The notes under the pieces are model-generated. The model did not search any database. It saw only the letters and a list, made by a program, of their open reading frames with translations, and was not told the DNA's origin. Both the position numbers and the translations under genes were made by a program. From Spirochaetota bacterium (lineage in GTDB: Bacteria > Spirochaetota > Spirochaetia > Treponematales > UBA12059), in NCBI GenBank assembly GCA_022703505.1, contig JAKLDN010000002.1, positions 1 through 64,000 of the forward strand: a stretch of 64,000 nucleotides of DNA, in the 5' to 3' direction. Below, one piece after another: positions 1-8,020 of the stretch; within the stretch, counting starts at the first letter, position 1; each line of letters opens with the position of its first letter.

Positions 1-370
1 AGGTGTCGATCGCGACGAGCTGGCCTGTAAAGTCAGCCTGGATATGACGTTCCCGGAACTCCGGATCGAACCGTTCGAGGAGGCGGATCTCCTGTTCCGA
101 AAGCTCCATGCCGGTTTCCCGGGCATGTTGCTCGAGACGGAGCAGTCTCTGATGTTTGGATAACAGATTGTGCCGTTGCCAGACGCCGCGGATGGCTCCC
201 GCTCCGATGTGAATCCCCCGGAGAAGGAGCTGTTGGCTGACCCTGAGGCTTTCTTGGGTCGGGTACTCCAGGCAGTAATCGAGGAGGACTTGTTCCAGTT
301 CCTCTGAGAGACGGCTGGGGTGGGGATTGCGGGGACCCCGGACTTTGTCCAGGAGAGCCTCGGAGCCCGA
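1..370 (-). mobile_element. Transposase/integrase fragment (IS481-like), cut by the window edge
   Basis: Reading leftward from about position 370 there is one open frame encoding LLDKVRGPRNPHPSRLSEE, then a helical stretch (about QVLLDYCLEYPTQ, LLRGIHIGAGAIRGVWQRHN), and at the window edge HIQADFTGQLVAIDT. This resembles the segment between the N-terminal HTH and the first Asp of the DDE integrase core in IS481-like transposases. No start codon or HTH domain is seen in this frame beyond about 370, so the 5' end appears lost. The remainder lies left of the window. It abuts the HAD gene, which points the other way. Family assignment rests on recalled resemblance only. It could be an intact gene broken by a frameshift rather than a true truncation. 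Confidence 0.55.
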
Positions 371-471
371 AGAGTCTGACGATCTGTCGGGGCACCGCGA
401 TGCTCTTGTCCGACACGGGTCTTTCCGATACCTTCGACGAAAGAGTCGTGACCGGAGATTGGGGGATCGGG

Positions 472-1134
472 ATGCTCAAGGCGGTTCTGTTCGACCTGGA
501 TGGTACTATCATCGATAGCGAACCTCTCCATACGGAAGCCGTGCTTCGACTGCTCCGGGATCGATCCGTGGATCTCAAGGCCTCCGACTTGGACAGGTTC
601 ATCGGCATATCGAGCTCCGTGATGTGGAGGGAGATGCGCGAGCGGTTCGGATTCGCGGAGTCGGTCGAAGCGCTCAAGGAACTTCAGCACAGGGCGAACG
701 TCGAGATGCTGGAAGGTTCGGAGTCCATCCTTATCCCGGGTGTGCTACCGTTGCTCCGCGACCTGCGGGACAGGGGCATTCGGACGGCGGTGGCTTCCTC
801 CTCGACACGGGACTATATCGAGACGGTCCTGTCGAAGTACGAACTCGATTCTTTGTTCGATGTCGTCGTGAGCGGCGAGGAGGTCCCCCGCGGGAAGCCT
901 CGACCCGACGTGTTCCTCCGAGCGGCCGAGCTGCTCGGGGTCGAGCCGGGATCCTGCGTCGTCATCGAGGATTCCGACAACGGCTTGACCGCGGCCCGGG
1001 AGGCGGGGATCCGGTCGATCGGATTCCGGAACCCGAACTCGGGGAGGCAGGCCTTGTCGCTCGCGGACAGGATCGTCGACGACATCCGCGAGGTCTCCGT
1101 CGCCCTGCTTCAGAGGCTTGTGGATTCGGAATAG
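472..1134 (+). CDS. HAD-superfamily phosphatase, beta-phosphoglucomutase/phosphatase-like
   Basis: A 220-residue cytoplasmic hydrolase. The N-terminus MLKAVLFDLDGTIIDSEP is HAD motif I with the nucleophile and acid/base Asp pair. VASSST is motif II, the Lys in RGKPRPDVF is motif III, and VIEDSDNGLTAA is motif IV. The helical cap between residues about 15 and 85 is the small C1 type of phosphoglycolate phosphatase and beta-phosphoglucomutase relatives. The start at 472 puts motif I at the extreme N-terminus, as is usual, with GGGG upstream. An in-frame ATG at 400 would add 24 residues unlike the family. The substrate is probably a small sugar phosphate or other phosphometabolite and cannot be read from sequence. 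RidA follows 60 bases later on the same strand. Confidence 0.9.
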   Translation: MLKAVLFDLDGTIIDSEPLHTEAVLRLLRDRSVDLKASDLDRFIGISSSVMWREMRERFGFAESVEALKELQHRANVEMLEGSESILIPGVLPLLRDLRDRGIRTAVASSSTRDYIETVLSKYELDSLFDVVVSGEEVPRGKPRPDVFLRAAELLGVEPGSCVVIEDSDNGLTAAREAGIRSIGFRNPNSGRQALSLADRIVDDIREVSVALLQRLVDSE

Positions 1135-1194
1135 GCCGCGTACTATGGTCCGCGTGTGCCGGATGAACGGCGCCCCTCAAGGAGGTTCCCAGTC

Positions 1195-1575
1195 ATGCCC
1201 AGAAAGGCGTTCACGGCTCCCGGTTCCGTAGCCGTCGGTCCGTACTCCCATGCCGTCGAAGCGGGGGGATTCGTCTACCTCTCGGGACAGACTCCCGCGA
1301 TCCCGGGGACGAGCCGCTTGGCGGAGGGGGGGATCGAGGCCCAGACCGCGCAGTGCTTCGAGAACCTGAAGAACGTTCTCGCGGCGGCGGGTCTCACCCT
1401 GGACGATGTCGTCAAGGTGAACGTGTTCCTGACGGACATGAAGAACTTCCAGGCGATGAACGAGGTCTACAAGTCCAAGTTCGAGGCGCCGTACCCCGCA
1501 CGCAGCACCGTGGGTGTCCGCGAGCTTCCGCTGGGCGCCCTGGTCGAGATCGAGATGATCGCGCGACGGAACTGA
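1195..1575 (+). CDS. ridA: RidA family reactive-imine/enamine deaminase
   Basis: A 126-residue protein matching the RidA (YjgF/YER057c/UK114) family over its whole length. Recognisable blocks are APGSVAVGPYSHAVEAGG, VYLSGQTPAIPG, QCFENLKNVLAAAG, VVKVNVFLTDM, and PARSTVGVRELPLGALVEIE. The last contains the conserved Arg that binds the substrate carboxylate and the Glu of the active site. Family members are cytosolic trimers that hydrolyse 2-aminoacrylate and related imines formed by PLP enzymes. The start was chosen at 1195 because AAGGAGG lies just upstream; the in-frame start at 1156 would precede the Shine-Dalgarno. It is likely co-transcribed with the HAD gene. Confidence 0.92.
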   Translation: MPRKAFTAPGSVAVGPYSHAVEAGGFVYLSGQTPAIPGTSRLAEGGIEAQTAQCFENLKNVLAAAGLTLDDVVKVNVFLTDMKNFQAMNEVYKSKFEAPYPARSTVGVRELPLGALVEIEMIARRN

Positions 1576-1665
1576 GCGGGAATGCCAGGATCGCCCGGAT
1601 AGGTGCCGGGATTCCGGTGCGCGCCGGGGCTGGAAACGACGGACCCCGGGATGCGATACTGCCGC

Positions 1666-2904
1666 ATGCTTCGATCGGCGATCCATTCCTTCTCCATCTA
1701 CCGGGGCCTCCCGGCCTCCATCTACACCCTGTTCTTCGCGACCGTGGTGAACGGGATCGGAGTCTTTGTCTTCCCGTTCCTGACCTTGTTCCTGACCAAG
1801 AAAATGGGCATGGGCGAGCGAGCCGCGGGGGATTTCCTGCTCCTTGTCTCGTTGGCCTACATTCCCGGAACCTTGGCGGGAGGCAGGCTGGCGGACCGCT
1901 TCGGGCGGAAGCGCGTGATGCTCGTATCCCAGGCCCTCTGCGGACTCCTCTTCATCCCGTGCGGATTCCTGGGAGCCCACGCCCTGGTTCCCTGGCTCAT
2001 CCTGGTTTCCATCTTCTTCGACGGCGTCACGGACCCGGCGCGTTCCGCGATGAGCACGGACTTGACGACGCCGGAGAATCGCCAGGCCGCCTTTTCCCTC
2101 CTGTACCTCGGTCATAACCTGGGATTCGCGTTCGGCCCCCTGATCGCGGGCTTCCTGTTCGAGAACGCGATGAGCTGGCTGTTCTGGGGCAACGGGATCG
2201 CGGTGCTGGCGTCCCTGGCCCTCGTGATCCTGTTCATCCCGGAATCGAAGCCGTCGGACCATCAGATCCGGGAGAGCCTGGCCGGGAACTCGACGGAGAG
2301 GGCCCACGAGGGGAATCTCCTCTCCGCGCTCCGGTCGCGGTACTTCCTGGTGATATTCACCGCCCTGTCCGCGGGATACGGCTTCGTCTACGCCCAGCAC
2401 CGGTTCGCCCTGCCCCTGCAACTCGAGGCCCTTTTCGCAGAGAAAGGCGCGCCGCTCTACGGAACCTTGATGACCCTGAACGCCGTCCTGGTCATCCTCT
2501 TCAACGCCCCCCTGGTGGCCGCCTTGAAACGGTTCCGTCCGGTGGTCAACGTCGCCGTCGCGGGTTTGCTGTACATGGCCGGGTTCGGGATGATCGCCTT
2601 CATCCGGAGCCCCGCGCTGTTCCTGGTGTCCACCACGATCTGGACCTTCGGGGAGATCGTCAACGCGACGAACGAGCAGGTCTACGTCGCCAACCATACC
2701 CCCATGTCCCACCGGGGGCGGTTCAACGCGATCCTGCCCCTCATCGGGGGGATGGGCTTCGCCCTGAGTTCGCCGGTGACGGGGCGCATCATCGAGGGTT
2801 CCGGACTGGGGCCCGTCTGGATCCTGCTCGGGGCGGTGGCCTTGGCGGCGGCCGGCGGTTTCCTGCTGGTGGACCGTTCGGAACGGCGGGCCGCGACGCG
2901 ATGA
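1666..2904 (+). CDS. Major facilitator superfamily transporter (drug/metabolite efflux type)
   Basis: About 412 residues with 12 predicted membrane segments in two six-helix halves. The loop between helices 2 and 3 carries GGRLADRFGRKRVM, which matches the MFS signature G-x3-D-R-x-G-R-[RK]. A basic, charged central loop (residues about 185-225) separates the halves. The overall look (TDLTTPENRQAAFSLLYLG, AFGPLIAGFLF) is that of MdtH/YceL-like proton-driven efflux proteins. The substrate is unknown. ATG codons at 1651 and 1666 are both possible, and neither has a strong ribosome-binding site. It follows ridA by 90 bases on the same strand. Confidence 0.88.
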   Translation: MLRSAIHSFSIYRGLPASIYTLFFATVVNGIGVFVFPFLTLFLTKKMGMGERAAGDFLLLVSLAYIPGTLAGGRLADRFGRKRVMLVSQALCGLLFIPCGFLGAHALVPWLILVSIFFDGVTDPARSAMSTDLTTPENRQAAFSLLYLGHNLGFAFGPLIAGFLFENAMSWLFWGNGIAVLASLALVILFIPESKPSDHQIRESLAGNSTERAHEGNLLSALRSRYFLVIFTALSAGYGFVYAQHRFALPLQLEALFAEKGAPLYGTLMTLNAVLVILFNAPLVAALKRFRPVVNVAVAGLLYMAGFGMIAFIRSPALFLVSTTIWTFGEIVNATNEQVYVANHTPMSHRGRFNAILPLIGGMGFALSSPVTGRIIEGSGLGPVWILLGAVALAAAGGFLLVDRSERRAATR

Positions 2905-2937
2905 GGCGCGGCGAAGGCCGCGATCGAGGAGGTGACC

Positions 2938-3456
2938 ATGCGGTACGCAGAGATCCCCGTCTCCGACGCCTACGAGCTCCAGAACGCGGGCGGCCTGGTC
3001 CTGGTCTGCACCCGGGGTCCGGACGGACGCTATGACGTCGCGCCCGTAGCCTGGTGCTGTCCCCTGGACTACTCGCCCGCCTCCAAGCTCATCCTGGTCC
3101 TGGACACGGGACACCGCACCTACGCGGACCTTTCGGATTCCGGGGAGTTCGCGGTGGCCCTGCCGACCAAGGGCCAGATGGACCTGGTCGCCCGCGCAGG
3201 CTCGATGTCGGGACACGACGCGGACAAGTACGCCGAGCTCGGGATCCCCGCCTTTCCCGCCCGGGAGGTGGACGCCCGGATCCCCGAGGGCGTCGCGGGC
3301 TGGCTGGAGTGCCGCCTGTCCCGGATCGTGGTGGAGGGGACCTCCGGGGTCGTGATGGGGGAGGTCCTCCGCGCCGAGGCCGTGCCGGACGCGTGGAAGC
3401 TCCGGGTGCACTACGTGCGGGAGGGGCTCCGGTTCACCCCGGGGGAATCCTTCTAG
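2938..3456 (+). CDS. Flavin reductase-like (flavoredoxin) FMN-binding protein
   Basis: A 172-residue split-barrel flavoprotein of the DIM6/NTAB flavoredoxin group. Family-like features are a core strand PVAWCCPLDYSPASKLILV, the loop GHRTYADLSDSGEFAVALP, and GWLECRLSRIVVEG before the terminal strands. Such proteins bind FMN and act as flavin or small-molecule reductases or electron carriers, often with an NAD(P)H or ferredoxin partner. The ATG at 2938 is preceded by GAGGAGGTG at good spacing and is preferred to the GTG six bases upstream. It starts 33 bases after the MFS gene and probably belongs to the same transcript. No partner reductase is visible nearby, so its exact electron donor is open. 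Confidence 0.8.
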   Translation: MRYAEIPVSDAYELQNAGGLVLVCTRGPDGRYDVAPVAWCCPLDYSPASKLILVLDTGHRTYADLSDSGEFAVALPTKGQMDLVARAGSMSGHDADKYAELGIPAFPAREVDARIPEGVAGWLECRLSRIVVEGTSGVVMGEVLRAEAVPDAWKLRVHYVREGLRFTPGESF

Positions 3457-3525
3457 GTCCCGGGCCCCGGAGCGGCCTTCCGGGCCGCCCGCCGCGGCGG
3501 CGCCCGGCTCCGGACCCTGTCGCCC

Positions 3526-5230
3526 TCAGCGCCGAAGCCGCGTCTCCACGTAGGCCCCGTCTCGGTAGACTTCCTCCTTGACGAGGACGCCGTCCTCGAA
3601 GAAGGTCTGGACGCCCTGTTTTTTCCCTTCCGCGAAGGTCACGGTGGAGGAGACAGAGCCGTCCTCCTCGTACCAGGTCCAGACGCCCGTCCGCAGCCCG
3701 CCCCGGCACTCACCCTCCACCAAGAGGATTCCGCCGGGGGCCCAGGTTCTCTGGGGGCCGTCCAGAAGGCCCGCGGAGTAGGTGGACAGGCCGAGGGGGC
3801 TTCCGTCGGGGTAGTAGGTCTTCAGTTCCCCGGTCAGGAGCCCGTTCTCGTAGCGCGCCTCGATCCGGCCGCCCTCCTCCCCGGTCGACAGGATTCCGTC
3901 GCCGTCCCGCACGGCCCGCTCCCCGGTCTCCAGGTAGTAGTCCTTGAGGTATTCCCGCCCGTCCGAGTACTCGAAAACCCTCCTGGGTTTCCCGCCCGGG
4001 TACCAGTCCCGCCAGGTTCCCGTCTTGATCCCCCCGGCGACCGGTCCCTCGACCGCCCGGGTCCCGTCCTCGTACCGCTCCACGTAGCGGCCCTCCCCGT
4101 CGACCACAGTCTCCCGGTCCCCGTCCCGCTGGTACAGGATCCTCTCCCGGCCCCCCGCGAAATCCCTCCGGAGCGTCAGGATCCCCTCCTCCGAGTATCC
4201 CTCCCAGACGCCCGAGGGCTCCCCCTGGTCGAAGGCGGTCCGCGCCCGGAGGGCGCCGGAGTCGGAGCGTATCTCCCACGTGCCGTGCTGGAGATCCAGC
4301 AGCATCGTCCCCGAAGAGCTAAGCCGGCCGTTCGGGTGGTATTCCTCCCAGGGTCCGGTCTTCCGGTCGTATTCGTAGGCGCCCTTCGCACGAAGCGTGC
4401 CGTCGGGATAGAACTGCTCGTAGGGTCCGTGGAGGAAGCCGGCCTTCCAGGTTTTCCGTTCGGACATCGAGCCGTCCTCGGCGTAGTGGACGGACCGGCC
4501 CTCCGGCACGCCCCGGTGGAATTCGATCTCCGCCAGCAGGGTCCCGCTCTCGTCCCAGTATTTCCAGACGCCGTGGGGCTCGTTCCAGCTGGTCGGCCCC
4601 TCGTACTTCGGGGAGCCCGAGTCGTAGACGTCCCGGGCCGTCCCGTCGCTTCGCGCGGCCACGTAGACGGGGATGGCCAGGATGGCCAGGAAGGGGAGGG
4701 CCGCGGCCAGGGCCTTGCGGGGCGGGTAGGGGGGCAGGAGGGGCCGGGGTTCCGCGTCCGACGCGGATCCCTCCGCCGCGGCGGCCGTCTCCGCCTCCGG
4801 AGCGGCCGGCGCCACGGATAACTTCCAGGCCTGGAACACGGCCAGGGCGTAGAATAAAAGGTCTATGGGGCTGAAGGACTCGGCCAGGATCGCGGGGACC
4901 TGGGCCGGGCGCAGGGACAGCAGGGTGTCCAGCAGGCCCGCCCCGGATTCGGCCAGGTAGAACCCGACCTGGGAGAGGTAGTTCCCGAAGACACAGCCGA
5001 ACAAGGCGAAGCCTACGGACAGGATCCGGAAGGCCTTGCCGGATCCCTGCCCGAACCAGCGGACCGAGATCCCCACGAGGGCGCCCACCGCCACGGCCAT
5101 GTAGCCGATCTGGTACTTGGTCAGCACCGTGATCGCCGCCCAGGCCAGGGCGGACAGCACCGCGGCGTCGAAGGCCCCCAGGGCGGCGAACAGGTAGCTC
5201 TTTTCCGGATCGCGTCGGGTCGGGTCCATG
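3526..5230 (-). CDS. Membrane-anchored MORN-variant (YwqK-like) repeat protein
   Basis: 567 residues. The first about 210 residues contain four or more hydrophobic segments (for example AAVLSALAWAAITVLTKY, ALAAALPFLAILAIPVYVAA) and a Pro/Ala-rich linker. The rest is a run of roughly a dozen degenerate repeats of about 22-25 residues with the pattern G-x-W-x-x-Y-x-x-x-G-x-L-x-x-x-G-x-Y/F. Examples are GVWKYWDESGTLLAEIEF, GPYEQFYPDGTLRAKGAY, GTWRDWYPGGKP and GVWTWYEEDGSVSSTVTF. These are MORN_2/YwqK repeats, beta-hairpin modules found in surface and antitoxin-like proteins. Placing the repeats outside the cytoplasmic membrane is inference. A good Shine-Dalgarno (GGAAGGAG) precedes the ATG. It is transcribed towards the flavoredoxin gene. 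No function is assigned. Confidence 0.75.
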
Positions 5231-5321
5231 GGATCTCCTTCCTCGGGTTCGGAGAAAGTATATCGCGGGCGGGCTCCGTACCCTGCGGATCCCGCCTCTG
5301 GAGCCTGTCCTTCGGACGCCC

Positions 5322-6218
5322 TCAGTCCTCCTCGTCCTCCCCGCCCTCCTCGGCCCCGAACAGGGTCGGATCCACGGAGCCGCACTTGTCCTTCACGGCC
5401 TGGGAGAATGTGAAGCGGGGGGCGAGGCAGGCGGGTTTGGCGGGGATGAGGAGCTCCTCCCCGGTCCGCAGGTTCCTGGTGAGCCGGGCCTTCCGGGCCG
5501 CCTGGTAGCGCAAGGAGGCGCTGCCGAGCTTGCCGACCGAGACCCGCTCGCCCAGGAGCATCCCGGTCTCCACCATGGACAGGTAGTCCTCGATGAGGCC
5601 CCGGGCGGCCAGCTGGGTGACACCGTTCTTCTTGGCGATGTAGCCGATGATGGCCTTGGCGGTGAACTGGTCCACCTCCGGGACGGGCTCGAGGGAGTGG
5701 GTGCGGTTGAGCTTCACGAAGCCGTTCGTGAGGTAGACGGTGGCCTCCCGGATCCTCCGTTCCTGGTCGTCCGCGGAGAGACCCTCGGGGCAGACGGCGA
5801 TACGGAAGAGAGCCGAGGACCGCTTGACGGGGCAGCCCTCGAAGACGGCCGCCTGGTCCAGGCGGATCGGGCCCGCCAGGCTCGCCTTGTCTCCCCGCAC
5901 GAGCTCGGGCACGTCCGTCCGGAGCTTGATGGAGGCGTACTCGAGCCAGCGGCTCCTGCCCCGGAGGGGCCCCAGGCTGATGAGGGACCCGGAGTAGGTG
6001 AGGAGGACGGCCCCCCGGGTATCCTCCTTCCCGAGCTCCGGGACGAGCTCCATGCCCAGGGCCCCCACCTGACCCGTGAAGAGCCGGTACTTCTCGTCCC
6101 AGATCACCGCGAGGCGTTTCCGGGTCTCCTCGTCCCCGTCCAGGCCGGAGTCCTGGATCAGCGAGAGCAACTGCTTCCGGATCGCCTCCGGAAGGTCCTC
6201 GAATTTGACTTCCTTCAT
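5322..6218 (-). CDS. Unknown N-terminal domain fused to a C-terminal HU/IHF-like DNA-binding domain
   Basis: 298 residues. Residues about 183-281 align with HU/IHF: an alpha-helical dimerisation part (FTAKAIIGYIAKKNGVTQ, AARGLIEDYLSMVETGMLLG), the loop GERVSVGKLGSASLR, then the basic beta-arm ARKARLTRNLRTGEELLIPA and a final helix. The arm tip reads RNL-RTGE where HU has RNP-x-TGE, so the DNA-intercalating Pro is replaced. Residues about 30-172 form a separate domain (RGAVLLTYSGSLISLGP, KLRTDVPE, VKRSSALFRIAV) that is clearly paralogous to the protein encoded at 6403-6927. An acidic tail (EEGGEDEED) ends the chain. It is transcribed divergently from that paralogue's operon. Probably a nucleoid-associated or regulatory protein; the N-terminal domain's role is unknown. 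Confidence 0.8.
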   Translation of the reverse strand: MKEVKFEDLPEAIRKQLLSLIQDSGLDGDEETRKRLAVIWDEKYRLFTGQVGALGMELVPELGKEDTRGAVLLTYSGSLISLGPLRGRSRWLEYASIKLRTDVPELVRGDKASLAGPIRLDQAAVFEGCPVKRSSALFRIAVCPEGLSADDQERRIREATVYLTNGFVKLNRTHSLEPVPEVDQFTAKAIIGYIAKKNGVTQLAARGLIEDYLSMVETGMLLGERVSVGKLGSASLRYQAARKARLTRNLRTGEELLIPAKPACLAPRFTFSQAVKDKCGSVDPTLFGAEEGGEDEED

Positions 6219-6402
6219 TCCCTCCCCCTCTCCCGGGACCGGGCTGACTGAAAAACTCCTGAGTTTTTGGCCGGCCCGAGGTCCCGCGGCCGCACCCTAC
6301 CCCCTTACTATACCACGAAATCCAAGTTTTTTCATTTTTTCTCGTAAAATACCGTGAAAAATTCAAAAGAATGCTGTATCTTAGGGGCGACAGGAGGAAC
6401 AC
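6219..6402. promoter_or_regulatory. Divergent promoter region between the HU-fusion gene and its paralogue operon
   Basis: This 184-base gap is much richer in A+T than its surroundings, especially 6295-6375. For the rightward operon, a GTGAAA with TATCTT 17 bases later (near 6351-6379) is a plausible weak sigma-70 promoter, and ACAGGAGGAACAC gives a strong ribosome-binding site for the ATG at 6403. A small hairpin with arms AAAAACTC/GAGTTTTT lies near 6251-6268 just upstream of the leftward gene. No operator could be picked out with confidence. Confidence 0.45.
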
Positions 6403-6927
6403 ATGAGCACGTTCGAAACCTTGGAGCCCATCATCCAGGACCATATCCGGCAGATCGCGAAGACCTCGGGACTCCCGGCGGGCCCGGACACCTACGAGAT
6501 GATGGCGGACGCCTGGCTGGAGAAGAAGACCTGTTTCGAGGAGGCCCTGGCGGGCAACGACCTGGAGGAGGTCTCCTTCTTCGGCCGCGCCGAGGCCCGG
6601 GGGGCCCTGGTCCTGACCTACTCGGGATCCCTCCTCAACATCGGCCCCCAGGTCGAGGGCCTGCGGCGCTGCGAGTACACCTCCATCGGCATGCGAACCG
6701 ACGTCCCCGCCTCCGCGGTGGAGGAGGCCTCGGTCCTGGAGGCGGACCTGGAGGCCGACGAGCCCGCCCGCTTCGAGAAGGGCCCGATCAAGTCGAGCTC
6801 CCCGGTCTTCAAGATCGCGGTGGCCAAGGCCAAGCTGGAGGCGGAGGAGGAGGAAGCCCTCCTGACCCAGGTGTCCCAGGGGCTGGCCGAGGACTTCGTG
6901 GAAGTGAACAAGACCGTCATCGAGTAG
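6403..6927 (+). CDS. Unknown protein, paralogue of the N-terminal domain of the HU-fusion protein
   Basis: 174 residues, acidic, no signal peptide or membrane segment. It aligns end to end with residues about 20-172 of the HU-fusion protein encoded divergently. Shared blocks are RGALVLTYSGSLLNIGP, CEYTSIGMRTDVP, the segment FEKGPIKSSSPVFKIAVA, and a final amphipathic helix ending LAEDFVEVNKTV. It lacks the HU domain. It opens a tight operon: the phosphatase gene starts 16 bases after its stop. One could imagine an adaptor or ligand-binding fold shared by the two proteins, but no known family was recognised. The Shine-Dalgarno is strong (AGGAGG). Confidence 0.7.
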   Translation: MSTFETLEPIIQDHIRQIAKTSGLPAGPDTYEMMADAWLEKKTCFEEALAGNDLEEVSFFGRAEARGALVLTYSGSLLNIGPQVEGLRRCEYTSIGMRTDVPASAVEEASVLEADLEADEPARFEKGPIKSSSPVFKIAVAKAKLEAEEEEALLTQVSQGLAEDFVEVNKTVIE

Positions 6928-6943
6928 GCGGGGCGGAACGAGC

Positions 6944-8011
6944 ATGTCCGCCGCGGAAGCGGTCCGGGCGGCCTTCCTTCGCCGGGGCCTGCCCGACCGG
7001 GAGGAGTACCTGGCCAAGGTGGAGGCCGCCTCGGACGCCCTGGACGCCGAGGGAGGCCCCGGCAGGCCCCGGGATTCCCGGGGCCTGCCGGGGGGCCTGG
7101 TGCGCCTGGCCGGGGACGCCCCGACCATCCTGCTCCCGGACCTCCACGCCCGGACGGACTTCCTGGCCAGTGTCCTTTTCCAGCCCCTGCCGGAGGGGCA
7201 GACGGTCCTGGACGCCCTGGGGGAGGGGGCCCTGCAGATCCTCTGCCTGGGGGACGGCTTCCACGCGGAGTCCCGGGCCTTGGACCGCTGGAAGCGGGCC
7301 TACCAGGAATTCGCCGGAGGCTACGCGAAGCACAAGGCCATGGACCAGGAGATGCGGGAGAGCCTTTCCCTCATGGAGATGGTCCTGGTCTGCAAGGCGG
7401 CCTTTCCGGGGCGCTTCCACTTCCTCAAGGGCAACCACGAGAACGTCCTGAACGAGGAGGGGAACGGGAACCATCCGTTCCGGAAGTTCGCCCTGGAGGG
7501 GATGATGGTGACCTCCTGGCTGGAGCGATTCTACGGCCGGGACTTCCTGGAGCGCTACGCGGGATTCGAGCGGCGGCTGCCCCTGTTCGCCACGGGCCCC
7601 CGCTTCCTCGCGTCCCACGCGGAGCCCCAACGAGCGTATTCGGAAATGGAGCTGATCGACGCCCGGCTGGATCCCGGGACGGTCCTGGGCCTGACCTGGA
7701 CGGACAACGGAGCCGCGGATCCCCGGGCTGTTCCGGTCCTCCTGGACCGGTTCCTTCCGGGCATCCCGGGAGCCCGCTACTTCACGGGCCACCGGGCCAT
7801 CCGGGGCGTCTACCGGGAGCTCTCCGGCGGCCGGCATCTGCAGATCCACAACCCGGACAGGTTCGTGGTAGCCTGGGTCATGCCGGGCCGGGACTTCGAC
7901 CCGGAACTGGATATCGGTGAGATTCGAGACATCACCGCGGACCTGCGAAAGGTCCACGCCGCGGACCTGAAAAGGCCCCGCACAGCGGACCCGCGGAAGT
8001 CCGAGAGATAG
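6944..8011 (+). CDS. Calcineurin-like metallophosphoesterase, PPP-type phosphatase candidate
   Basis: 355 residues. Metal-binding motifs of the PPP Ser/Thr phosphatase/calcineurin-like fold occur in order. LLPDLHART (residues about 63-71) stands for GDxHG, CLGDGFH for GDxxD, and FLKGNHEN for GNHE. Later come a His in LASHAEPQ and GHRAIRG, which resembles the GHT-type block. All likely metal ligands (Asp, His, Asp, Asn, His, His, His) are present, though the second motif lacks the usual VDRG. It lies directly before a Ser/Thr kinase (9-base gap) and after the HU-fusion paralogue, so it is a natural candidate for the opposing phosphatase. A small-molecule substrate such as a dinucleotide is also possible. 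Confidence 0.78.
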   Translation: MSAAEAVRAAFLRRGLPDREEYLAKVEAASDALDAEGGPGRPRDSRGLPGGLVRLAGDAPTILLPDLHARTDFLASVLFQPLPEGQTVLDALGEGALQILCLGDGFHAESRALDRWKRAYQEFAGGYAKHKAMDQEMRESLSLMEMVLVCKAAFPGRFHFLKGNHENVLNEEGNGNHPFRKFALEGMMVTSWLERFYGRDFLERYAGFERRLPLFATGPRFLASHAEPQRAYSEMELIDARLDPGTVLGLTWTDNGAADPRAVPVLLDRFLPGIPGARYFTGHRAIRGVYRELSGGRHLQIHNPDRFVVAWVMPGRDFDPELDIGEIRDITADLRKVHAADLKRPRTADPRKSER

Positions 8012-8020
8012 GAGATCGAT

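Noticed and set aside
33-677. 214-codon leftward frame across the left edge and HAD gene
   Set aside because: It overlaps the well-supported HAD gene antisense; the transposase-like sequence is in a different leftward frame.
1177-3411. 744-codon antisense frame opposite ridA, MFS and flavoredoxin genes
   Set aside because: Three recognisable families lie on the other strand with ribosome-binding sites; the antisense product has no motif.
3526-7128. Very long leftward open frame spanning several genes
   Set aside because: Only the part from 5230 down encodes a coherent protein; the upstream part is antisense to well-supported genes and is Gly/Arg/Pro-rich, as expected from high G+C.
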